Source: Desulfocapsaceae bacterium
GTDB lineage: Bacteria > Desulfobacterota > Desulfobulbia > Desulfobulbales > Desulfocapsaceae
Length of the DNA stretch: 56,257 nt
Direction of reading: 5' to 3'
NCBI GenBank assembly: GCA_028697885.1
Contig: JAQVER010000010.1
Span: 1-56,257, forward strand
The position numbers were made by a program, and so were the translations under genes. The notes under the pieces were generated by a model. It had not been told where the DNA came from. It ran no database searches and worked only from the letters and a program-made list of their open reading frames with translations. This document shows, one piece after another, positions 9,004 to 16,378 of this stretch. Each line of letters starts with the position of its first letter. Positions within the stretch are counted from its first letter, which is position 1.

Positions 9004-9911
9004 CTCTGCCTCCTTTGCCTGGTCTTGAAAAAATTGAACAAGGCCGGGAGATAGGGTTGGTCCGTGGACAAATCAAGCAGGTCCAGACCTGCGGAGCGGA
9101 TAGCACGGCGCAGATCCTTCTGCCGGCTGGCTGCCAGCTCCGCATAACCGTTACGGATAGCCGGATCAGAGGTGTTCAGTTCCACCTGCGCACCGCTCTC
9201 CGCATCCTCCAGGGTCAGCCAACCCACATCGGGGAGCTCATGCTCGCGCGGATCGGAGATAATCATGGAGATCAGATCATGGCGCCGGTTGGTAATCTGT
9301 AGCTTTGGCTGCAGACGGCTCAAGGTCTCTTCAAAGGCCCCGGGCAGACAGTAATCAGAAAGGAGAAAGGTGACACAACGACGCTTGGCTACCCGGTTAA
9401 TGAAATCCAGGGGGACAAGCAGATCTGTTTTGGTGCCCTGCGGCTGGAAAAAAAGGATCTCACGGATAACCCGCAGGATATGAGAGCGGCCTTTTTTCGG
9501 CGGGATATACAACTCGACAAAGTCGCTGAACAGGATCAAGCCGACCCGGTCGTTGTTGCGCCGGGCCGAAAAGGCGAGGACAGAACCCAGTTCCGCCATC
9601 ATCTCCCGCTTGGAGCCGGTACCGGAACCAAACTCACCGGAGGCGCTGATATCAATAATCAGCATGATGGTCAGCTCGCGCTCTTCCGTAAATTTCTTGA
9701 TATGGGGGACACCGGTCCGGGCAGTTACATTCCAGTCGATGGCCCGGATATCATCACCAGGCACATACTCGCGCACCTCATCAAAATTCATGCCGCGACC
9801 CTTGAAAACCGAATGGTAATTTCCGGCCATGGTGTCGTTGACAAGTCGGTTTGTTCGTACCTCCACCTGCCGGACTTTCTTGAGAATTTCTTTGGTGATC
9901 TGATTTTCCAT
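9000..9911 (-). CDS. DUF58 domain protein of the MoxR/Bat operon
   Basis: The 303-residue protein shows the DUF58 hallmark region G-R-G-M-N-F-D-E-V-R-E-Y-V-P-G-D-D (about residues 33-50), followed by IDWNVTARTGVPHIKKF. A VWA-like fold begins at IDISASGEFG. No signal peptide or membrane helix is evident, so it should be cytoplasmic or peripheral. DUF58 proteins accompany MoxR ATPases throughout bacteria and are thought to be substrates or adaptors of the ATPase. It is separated from moxR by 174 bp holding a 110-bp palindromic element, which is unusual for genes normally coupled closely. Confidence 0.9.
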   Translation of the reverse strand: MENQITKEILKKVRQVEVRTNRLVNDTMAGNYHSVFKGRGMNFDEVREYVPGDDIRAIDWNVTARTGVPHIKKFTEERELTIMLIIDISASGEFGSGTGSKREMMAELGSVLAFSARRNNDRVGLILFSDFVELYIPPKKGRSHILRVIREILFFQPQGTKTDLLVPLDFINRVAKRRCVTFLLSDYCLPGAFEETLSRLQPKLQITNRRHDLISMIISDPREHELPDVGWLTLEDAESGAQVELNTSDPAIRNGYAELAASRQKDLRRAIRSAGLDLLDLSTDQPYLPALFNFFKTRQRRQR

Positions 9912-9967
9912 AAGAAGAAATCAATTACTAATTAATTTTCACTCATCAATGAAACGGGAATGGCTAA

Positions 9968-10077
9968 GCGAAAAGTCCCAAAGACAAGACGCGCCTCATC
10001 CTGAGGAAAGAGGCGTACTTTCGGGTACGCCGCAGTGACGAAGGAGGGGTCGCAACGCAGTATTTGGGCCTTTGCGC
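9968..10077. repeat. 110-bp inverted-repeat element between moxR and the DUF58 gene
   Basis: The left arm (9968-9985) and right arm (10060-10077) are near-perfect inverted repeats built around the words TCCCAAAGAC and GTATTTGGGCC. An inner hairpin GGCGTAC (10012-10018) / GTACGCC (10025-10031) lies in the middle with a six-base loop. The whole folds as a two-tier palindrome, like small non-autonomous (MITE- or REP-like) elements. It contains no credible gene. Confidence 0.7.
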
Positions 10078-10085
10078 GACGCCAT

Positions 10086-11150
10086 TCAAGGTACCGGAAC
10101 GCTATCCAGTATCTTTCTAATAATATCTTCACTGCTGATACCCTCGGCCTCTGCCTCGTAGCTGATTCGCAGACGATGCCGCATCACATCCATGGCCGCC
10201 GATTTCACGTCATCGGGGGTAACATAGCCGCGGCCCGCAAGAAAAGCCAGGGCACGGGAAACGGCCTTCAGGTTGATGGTGGCCCGAGGCGAGACACCGG
10301 TCTCGATATAGTCATGCAGGTCAAGATGAAAGCTTTTCGGGTCGCGGGTGGCAAAGACCAGGGAAATGATATAGTCCTTAATCTTTTCATCCATGTAGAT
10401 GGAATCCACCACCTTGCGGGAGGCCAGAATGTCCACGGGGCCGACAATCGGACTCACCTGCGCTCCGGCGTCCGTATGGTTGACCGCATCCAGGATTCTC
10501 CGCTCCTCGTTCCTGCTGGGGTAATCCACCACCACCTTGAGCATGAAACGGTCGACCTGGGCCTCGGGCAGAGGGTAGGTGCCTTCCTGTTCAATGGGAT
10601 TCTGGGTGGCAAGCACCAGAAAGAGTTCCGGCAGCTTGAAGGTGGAATCGCCAATGGTCACCTGTTTCTCCTGCATGGCCTCCAGGAGGGCGGACTGCAC
10701 CTTGGCCGGGGCCCGGTTGATCTCGTCGGCCAGGATCAGAGAAGAGAAGATCGGCCCTTTCTTGATCTCAAAGGCTGTGTCTTTCGGGTTGTAGATCTGG
10801 GTGCCGAGGATGTCGGCAGGCAGCATATCCGGGGTAAACTGAATCCGCTGGAAGTCGCTGTGTACACCCATAGCCAGGGTCTTGACCGCCAGGGTCTTGG
10901 CTAAACCGGGAAGTCCTTCCAGCAGGATATGGCCGCCGGTGAGCAGCCCCACCAGCAGACGTTCAACCAGATGTTCCTGGCCGATGATAACCTTGGCCAT
11001 CTCCTGGCGTAAAATCCCCAGCCAGGCAGAACTGTGCCGTACTTGCTCGTTGATGGCCTGGATGGAAATGAAGGTGTCCTCGCCCTGTTGCTGATCCGGG
11101 GAAGATCCTGGCGGAGGAGGCATAATTGCAGAGTTCGTCTGAGTGGTCAT
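10086..11150 (-). CDS. moxR: MoxR-family AAA+ ATPase
   Basis: The 354-residue protein is a cytoplasmic AAA+ ATPase with Walker A (GLPGLAKTLAVKTL), Walker B (LILADEINRAPAKVQSALLEAMQE), sensor 1 (LVLATQNPIEQEGTYPLPEAQ) and the C-terminal lid (ISPRATINLKAVSRALAF-like region). The PLPEAQxDRF motif is typical of the MoxR branch. It has an N-terminal extension of about 35 residues, and an AAGGAG ribosome site sits six bases before the ATG. It is the first gene of the minus-strand Bat operon and would use ATP to remodel or activate the DUF58 and VWA proteins encoded downstream. Confidence 0.95.
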   Translation of the reverse strand: MTTQTNSAIMPPPPGSSPDQQQGEDTFISIQAINEQVRHSSAWLGILRQEMAKVIIGQEHLVERLLVGLLTGGHILLEGLPGLAKTLAVKTLAMGVHSDFQRIQFTPDMLPADILGTQIYNPKDTAFEIKKGPIFSSLILADEINRAPAKVQSALLEAMQEKQVTIGDSTFKLPELFLVLATQNPIEQEGTYPLPEAQVDRFMLKVVVDYPSRNEERRILDAVNHTDAGAQVSPIVGPVDILASRKVVDSIYMDEKIKDYIISLVFATRDPKSFHLDLHDYIETGVSPRATINLKAVSRALAFLAGRGYVTPDDVKSAAMDVMRHRLRISYEAEAEGISSEDIIRKILDSVPVP

Positions 11151-11705
11151 GAAGACTCCTTATCCTGAAAAAAGGGAAGCACAACAGCCAATCCTTCAGC
11201 GATCAAGTTAAAGATTGCTGTCAAGCACGAAACGTAATGTTTTCTATAATCATCCTGACCTCACCTGACAACGGTCGGAGTGCTGACAACATGGAACAGA
11301 ATTCTTTTTTCAAGGGGAGGAGTATGGCCATCTGTTCTTGTCACATGGCCATTGGCGGGCGATTACAGGTTGAGAAGAGATCTCAAAATAGGCCAAAAAA
11401 AAATTGCCGTAGTTGTAAAATTCGAGACGTCACCCGGCATTCTTTTCAAGATGATGAAACTGCCATGGCCGAAACTTGTTTTCCAGTCCCAGCCATGAAG
11501 AGGGTATTCTTTTGACTTTGCTATGAGCACTGTGCTACGGTTCTAAGCGTTGATAACGGCGGATAATTTCAAGGATGGTGGTAATCAAATGCACGCATCC
11601 TCCACCATTCAGTCAATTATACCATGCAGGAAATCTCGACATGTTTCAGTGTCCATTAGGCAACTGCAAGCCGAGATGTAAGACAAAAGCAAAAGATGTC
11701 GATGC
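11151..11705. other. Gene-free gap upstream of moxR
   Basis: About 550 bp with no credible coding frame on either strand. It should hold the promoter of the minus-strand moxR operon near 11151-11250, but I could not identify clear -35/-10 hexamers. The segment near 11709-11727 (GCAAGACTTGACCCC) resembles the ends of RAYT/IS200-associated palindromes, suggesting an old insertion boundary just before the DUF262 relic. Confidence 0.4.
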
Positions 11706-11913
11706 TTGATTGCAAGACTTGACCCCATTCTTTTCTCACCCAACGCGCCTTCCGGGGGGAGTTATAAAGGCCTCACCAAAATACTCGGCCAACCAGCACC
11801 TCATCGAGACCATGCCCGCCTGGGTCAAGTCCGGCGAGATCGCCATCCCCGAGATCCAGCGCCCCTTTGTCTGGGACGCCAACAAGGTCAGCGACCTGCT
11901 CGACAGCCTCTAG
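11706..11913 (+). pseudogene. Truncated DUF262 (GmrSD-type) N-terminal fragment
   Basis: In the frame ending with TAG at 11911-11913 the translation reads [19 protein letters not shown], then [16 protein letters not shown], then SDLLDSL before the stop. The IPxxQRPFVW box is the diagnostic N-terminal motif of DUF262/GmrS-type nucleotide-binding domains, whose full proteins exceed 500 residues. Here only about 50 recognizable residues remain. The fragment stops ten bases before the ATG of the UvrD-like helicase gene, so the rest of the gene was probably lost when that gene was joined to it. The N-terminal part before [10 protein letters not shown] is not DUF262-like and may be repeat-derived. 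Confidence 0.75.
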
Positions 11914-11922
11914 AGAGAAACT

Positions 11923-14694
11923 ATGCACTACACTGAAAATCAACAACGGGCCATCGAGACCGACAGCCGCAATCTTCAGATCATTGCCTGTGCGGGCTCC
12001 GGTAAAACCCAGGTCATGGCAGCGCGGGTGGTGCATCTGCTCAAGACCGGGACACGCGAAGGTGTAACACCGGCCAGCATCGTTGCCTTCACCTTTACCG
12101 AGAAGGCCGCAGCCGAACTCAAAGACAGGATTCACCGCCTCTGCAATGAGGAGCTTGGCAGTGATCAAGGCTTGGGTGATATGTATATTGGTACAATCCA
12201 CGGATTCTGCCTCAACCTCTTGCAGGAGCCCCCTCTCTATAAGTTCCTAAAATATCAAGTTCTCTCCGATATTCATCAACGCCTGTTTATTGACCGGAAC
12301 AGCAGGCGTTCCGGTCTCACCACCACCCCTCTTTTACGAGACGGCACCTTGCGAAGATGGCAGGACTCCAAACTCTACCAGCAGGTCTTAGGCATATGCT
12401 CCGAGGCGGATATCGATGAAGGCCAGATTCCGGAAGGTGTGCAGGACAGCATGCAAATGTATCGGCAGCTCGCTGATGAGCACAGGTATCTTGATTATAC
12501 GACCATTATCGTTGAAGCACTGGAGGCGATCCGGAGCCATCCGGAGTTGCGAGCAAAATTGGCTGATCAACTGCGTTACCTCATCGTGGATGAATACCAG
12601 GATGTCAACCCTCTGCAGGAACAGCTTATCCGCGAATTGTATGAGCTTTGCGGCAGCATCTGTGTTGTAGGTGACGACGACCAGACCATCTACCAATGGC
12701 GGGGCAGTGACGTCAATAATATCATCACCTTTGCCGAACGCTATCCAGATGTCGAAACCATTCCCCTTAATACAAATTTCCGCAGTAGTCGCTTTGTGGT
12801 GGAATCGGCACGTCAGTTTATCGAGCAACTGCACGGCCGGCTGGACAAGACCATGGAGAGTACTGACGCCCAGCCTTCCAGTAGGGGAGATGTTCTTGCC
12901 CTGAGCTTCGATGATCCTGAGCCGGAAGCAGCGTGGCTCGTGGAAAAGATCCAGGCTCTGCATGGCACTGAATACCTTGATCGGGTGAATAGTGAGCCGA
13001 GAGGGTTAACCTATTCAGATATGGCCATCCTTTTGCGCAGCGTCAAACACGATGCCCGTCCTTTTGTTGATGCCATGACCGCAGCAGGCATCCCTTATGT
13101 TGTCGGCGGAATGGACGGACTTTTCGATACCCCTGAGATCCAAGCTGTACGGACTGTTTTTTTCTATATGGCTGATTTTGCCACCAGAGACAGCGACGCG
13201 CCTTCGGCCGATGACCTCGAGAATGCCTTGCGAGAGGCGGGGTTAGGATTGTCTGAACCCCAGATTAGAGCCGGGATGGATCTGCTGAATGAGCGCAAGG
13301 AGATGCTGCACGCCGGCATGGACGCCGAACTTTACCTCCAACGTCTCTATCTCGACTTCCTTGCCGCCATAGATTTACGGGAAGAGTCTGTGGATGCCGA
13401 CGATACTGTCGGCAGGCCTGGAGAAGTCGTTTATTACAACCTTGGTAAATTCAGCAATGTGATTTCGGATTTCGAGCAGATCAATTTCCACACCGCCCCA
13501 GCTGACCTCTACCCCCAATTCGCCAGCTTTCTGCATTTCCAGGCCCCGGCCTATTATCCGGAAGGCTGGGAGGATAAAGCTGTAGGCCGGCCTAATGCTG
13601 TGCAGATCATGACCGTACACAAGGCAAAGGGCATGCAGTGGCCCGCGGTGTTTATCCCCTGTTTGCGGCGCAATCGCTTCCCCTCGCGGCGGCAGGGTGG
13701 CCGTTCGGTCTGGCATGTCATCCCTGAGACTGCCGTGGCCGATGCCGATCGTTACAAAGGCACGGAGGAGGATGAGCGACGCCTCTTTTATGTGGCGTTG
13801 ACCCGTGCGGAGAAATATCTCTACTGCTCCTGGGCACCGATCGCAACGAATAATCAGCAGCGAAACGTTTCGCAATTTTTCAGAGACCTCACTGACAACG
13901 AACACGTTTTGACCAGAGACCCCCTGGCCGAACTCCCCCCACAGAGAGACCCTAGAACGAGGCATGAAGACGAGACGCTGGCGTTAACCTTTTCGGAGTT
14001 GAAATACTACTTCACCTGCCCCTATCTCTTTAAACTGCGCTTTCTTTATGGATTTGATGCCCCCATTAATAGGGCGCTCGGGTATGGCAAGTCGTTGCAT
14101 GACGCGTTGGCGGAAATACATGCTGAGTCAATACGTGGGAGAGTGCCGGATGAAGGGGATGTCGAAAGACTTATTGACGATCATCTCCATCTTCCGTTTG
14201 CAAATGCGATGGTGAGGGAAAACTTAGTACGCGCAGGGAGAGCCGCTCTTTCGCGTTACTTGAGAGAGCATGGCCAAAACCTGAACCGTCTTGAGCATGT
14301 CGAAAAAACTGTTGAGCTGAAACTGGGCGATGGCGTTGTGGTCAATGGCAGGATTGACTTGATACGCCGAACAGACACCAATGAAATTTGCGTAGTTGAC
14401 TTCAAGTCCCAGGAACGGGCCCAGGCTGAAGATATAACCGTGCGCCAGCTCCAGGTCTATGCGGTGGGTTATGAACAACTTACCGGCACCAAAGCCAATC
14501 TGATTGAAATCCATAACCTGGACCGTGGCGGAGCCGTCAGGGAAGTAATCAATGACGAGTTGACGCGAGAAACCCTGAATGTTGTCAGTGATGCCGGTCG
14601 CGCCTTACGGAATAATGATTTGCCACGCCTTGCCACTTGGTGCGAGAGATGTACAGGCTGCGATCTTACAGCGATATGCAGAAGCCAGGCGTAA
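11923..14694 (+). CDS. UvrD/Rep-family DNA helicase fused to an Fe-S PD-(D/E)XK nuclease
   Basis: The 923-residue protein has a superfamily 1A helicase core: Q motif (YTENQQRAIE), Walker A CAGSGKTQ (residues 23-30), motif Ia, motif II DEYQD (223-227), motif III DDDQTIYQWRGSD, motif IV, motif V (VHKAKGMQWPAVF) and motif VI (FYVALTRAEKYLY). The C-terminal about 240 residues form a RecB/AddB/Cas4-like nuclease: Cys699 in YFTCPYLF, the acidic/Lys pair D826-x-K828 in VVDFKSQ, then QLQVYAVGY, and a C-terminal cysteine cluster CERCTGCDLTAIC. The four cysteines suggest a 4Fe-4S cluster. It could function in DNA repair or in defence against foreign DNA; the neighbouring DUF262 relic and repeats favour an accessory, defence-type setting. 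Confidence 0.88.
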   Translation: MHYTENQQRAIETDSRNLQIIACAGSGKTQVMAARVVHLLKTGTREGVTPASIVAFTFTEKAAAELKDRIHRLCNEELGSDQGLGDMYIGTIHGFCLNLLQEPPLYKFLKYQVLSDIHQRLFIDRNSRRSGLTTTPLLRDGTLRRWQDSKLYQQVLGICSEADIDEGQIPEGVQDSMQMYRQLADEHRYLDYTTIIVEALEAIRSHPELRAKLADQLRYLIVDEYQDVNPLQEQLIRELYELCGSICVVGDDDQTIYQWRGSDVNNIITFAERYPDVETIPLNTNFRSSRFVVESARQFIEQLHGRLDKTMESTDAQPSSRGDVLALSFDDPEPEAAWLVEKIQALHGTEYLDRVNSEPRGLTYSDMAILLRSVKHDARPFVDAMTAAGIPYVVGGMDGLFDTPEIQAVRTVFFYMADFATRDSDAPSADDLENALREAGLGLSEPQIRAGMDLLNERKEMLHAGMDAELYLQRLYLDFLAAIDLREESVDADDTVGRPGEVVYYNLGKFSNVISDFEQINFHTAPADLYPQFASFLHFQAPAYYPEGWEDKAVGRPNAVQIMTVHKAKGMQWPAVFIPCLRRNRFPSRRQGGRSVWHVIPETAVADADRYKGTEEDERRLFYVALTRAEKYLYCSWAPIATNNQQRNVSQFFRDLTDNEHVLTRDPLAELPPQRDPRTRHEDETLALTFSELKYYFTCPYLFKLRFLYGFDAPINRALGYGKSLHDALAEIHAESIRGRVPDEGDVERLIDDHLHLPFANAMVRENLVRAGRAALSRYLREHGQNLNRLEHVEKTVELKLGDGVVVNGRIDLIRRTDTNEICVVDFKSQERAQAEDITVRQLQVYAVGYEQLTGTKANLIEIHNLDRGGAVREVINDELTRETLNVVSDAGRALRNNDLPRLATWCERCTGCDLTAICRSQA

Positions 14695-14760
14695 ATACGT
14701 TACTAAAATGACCAAATACCAGCTCTCCGTTATCAAAAAAGGAAAAAAGAAGTAGAGGTG

Positions 14761-14799
14761 AAATCAGGGGACATAATACAATTTTAAATTAGTATTATG
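14761..14799. repeat. Palindromic element AAATCAGGGGACATAATAC, decayed copy
   Basis: AAATCAGGGGACATAATAC occupies 14761-14779. Only the inner half of the right arm (GTATTATG, 14792-14799) remains; the CCCC-containing end has been replaced. The intact copy lies 412 bp downstream at 15172-15221, in the same orientation. GGGGACATAATA-type ends are typical of elements mobilized by RAYT/IS200-like transposases in Deltaproteobacteria; no such transposase gene is present here. Confidence 0.7.
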
Positions 14800-15171
14800 T
14801 TTAAATGGGTAATGAGATCTTGCCACGCTAACTAATTGATACAACAATCTAACACCGAGCCACGCTTCCTGTAACTAGTTGATATTACTAAGCTGAATTG
14901 TCAATTTTGGGGCCAAAATGGGCACTGTACAACTCAAACGGCAAAAATCACCGAACCAGCATGTTCAGTCGGTCCGCAACTCGTAGCCGATTTTTCGGAC
15001 AGGTTCAAGACTCTATAGCTTCTGCCAAGTTAAAGGGAAAGGGGGCAATTCTGACCGTTGACTTTTCTGGTTTAGGATTGAGATATATCGTCTATGCCGA
15101 GACGATTGTGCATCCAATATCCCGGCACCTGTTATTAAACTACTGCCTGAAATCTGGGGTCCACTCTCAGT

Positions 15172-15221
15172 AAATCAGGGGACATAATACCATTTTAAAT
15201 CAGTATTATGTCCCCTGATTT
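15172..15221. repeat. Perfect 19-bp palindrome with AAATCAGGGGACATAATAC arms
   Basis: AAATCAGGGGACATAATAC (15172-15190) is followed by a 12-base loop and its exact reverse complement GTATTATGTCCCCTGATTT (15203-15221). The hairpin sits 33 bases upstream of the TTG start of the rlmN-like gene, so it may also influence that gene's expression. A related decayed copy is at 14761. Confidence 0.85.
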
Positions 15222-15253
15222 TCCGTTTCATTCATTTCACAAAGAGACATTTC

Positions 15254-16288
15254 TTGAAGCAATCCTTTTATGATCTCAATCATTCTGATTTAGAAATGGT
15301 TCTCAATCAGAATGAGTTAAACCACTCAGCAGCGGCGATTCTTTTTAATTGGCATTACAAGAAAAAAGAAAAAGCCCAATGCTGTGAGAAAATTGCCAAA
15401 GGTTCCTTGGCCTTTTTTCAAAAGAATTTCGACTTTTCTCTCCCCGAAATCGCTACGGTGCATGAGTCAGAAGATCGAACCGTAAAGTTTCTTTTCAAGC
15501 TTCAAGACAATCACACAATTGAAACCGTCCTGATTCCCTTTCATAATAAATATTCTATCTGCCTTTCATCACAGGTCGGCTGTGCAATGAATTGTACTTT
15601 TTGTTCTACCGGAACACAGGGACTTACAAGAAATTTGGCTACCAGTGAGATTGTTGGCCAGTTTCTCCAGGCGTGGCGGTGGCTCGCGAAAAACAGGCCC
15701 AGAGAAGAGAGAATTTTAAATATTGTTTTTATGGGACAAGGCGAACCCTTACATAATTTTGATGCCGTCAAAAAAGCCTGCGAAATATTTTTATCACAAC
15801 ACGGGACTTCCATCGGTGTTCAAAAAATTACCATTTCAACGGCTGGTTATCTTCCCGGACTTAAAAGATGGAGCCAGGAAATTCCCGGAGTGAACCTAGC
15901 CTTATCTCTTCATTCACCCTTTGAAGAAAAGAGAAATGTACTCATGCCCATTAATATGAGATATCCCCTCGCTGAAGTGCTGACCTCTATTGACCAGATA
16001 CCGTTAAATAAAAAACAATTTATCACCTATGAATATATTCTGATAAAAGATTTTAATGATTCTCCGGAGGATGCTCAGGAATTGGGAACGATACTGGCGG
16101 GTAAAAGTGCCTATATCAACCTCATTCCTTTCAACTCATTCCCGGGATCACATTACAAACGTCCGAATGTGGATAAAATTGAAAGGTTCAAAGAAGTTTT
16201 AGATACTTTTAAAATTCCGACTTTAATAAGAAGTGCTAAAGGCGATGATGTCTTAGCCGCATGCGGACAACTCAATTCTAAAAACTAA
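15254..16288 (+). CDS. rlmN: RlmN-like radical SAM methyltransferase (23S rRNA A2503 family)
   Basis: The 344-residue protein has the radical SAM motif C-x3-C-x2-C in GCAMNCTFCSTGTQGL, preceded by CLSSQVG. The other RlmN/Cfr family signatures are SISTAGY-like (ITISTAGYLPG), LALSLHSP and the C-terminal AACGQL containing the methyl-carrying cysteine. It would methylate C2 of an adenosine in 23S rRNA (and possibly tRNA). The start is TTG with an AAAGAGA-type ribosome site; the next ATG is 14 codons on and would remove the family's N-terminal region. It is AT-richer than its neighbours and lies between two palindromic elements (15172 and 16303), suggesting acquisition. Cfr and RlmN cannot be separated by eye with certainty; the STGTQG motif favours RlmN. 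Confidence 0.85.
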   Translation: MKQSFYDLNHSDLEMVLNQNELNHSAAAILFNWHYKKKEKAQCCEKIAKGSLAFFQKNFDFSLPEIATVHESEDRTVKFLFKLQDNHTIETVLIPFHNKYSICLSSQVGCAMNCTFCSTGTQGLTRNLATSEIVGQFLQAWRWLAKNRPREERILNIVFMGQGEPLHNFDAVKKACEIFLSQHGTSIGVQKITISTAGYLPGLKRWSQEIPGVNLALSLHSPFEEKRNVLMPINMRYPLAEVLTSIDQIPLNKKQFITYEYILIKDFNDSPEDAQELGTILAGKSAYINLIPFNSFPGSHYKRPNVDKIERFKEVLDTFKIPTLIRSAKGDDVLAACGQLNSKN

Positions 16289-16302
16289 ATAGCTCTCAGA
16301 GA

Positions 16303-16350
16303 AATCGGGGAGAAGCCGCATCTGGCGGCAAACGCGTTCTGTCCCCGATT
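16303..16350. repeat. Two-tier palindrome after the rlmN-like gene
   Basis: AATCGGGGA (16303-16311) pairs with TCCCCGATT (16342-16350), enclosing a second hairpin GCCGC (16315-16319) / GCGGC (16325-16329). The outer TCCCCGATT word is typical of REP/RAYT-associated intergenic elements. It could also act as a terminator-like structure between the convergent rlmN-like and ClC genes, though no U-tract follows. Confidence 0.65.
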
Positions 16351-16378
16351 GACTCCCGGATACAGTTTGATATCCCCT

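Larger units (their letters stand above)
14695..15253. other. Repeat-bearing gap between the helicase-nuclease and rlmN-like genes
   Basis: About 560 bp without a convincing gene. It is bounded by two copies of the AAATCAGGGGACATAATAC palindrome and is AT-richer than its surroundings. A 91-codon open frame at 14898-15173 has no recognizable domain and no clear ribosome site, so I do not call it a gene. The interval could be the decayed interior of a mobile element. Confidence 0.5.

Noticed and set aside
11237..11515. 92-codon plus-strand open frame before the DUF262 relic
   Set aside because: Composition and lack of start signals argue against coding; likely chance frame.
14898..15173. 91-codon open frame in the repeat gap
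   Set aside because: No domain, no clear ribosome site, lies within repeat-bounded DNA and has no coding-like features.
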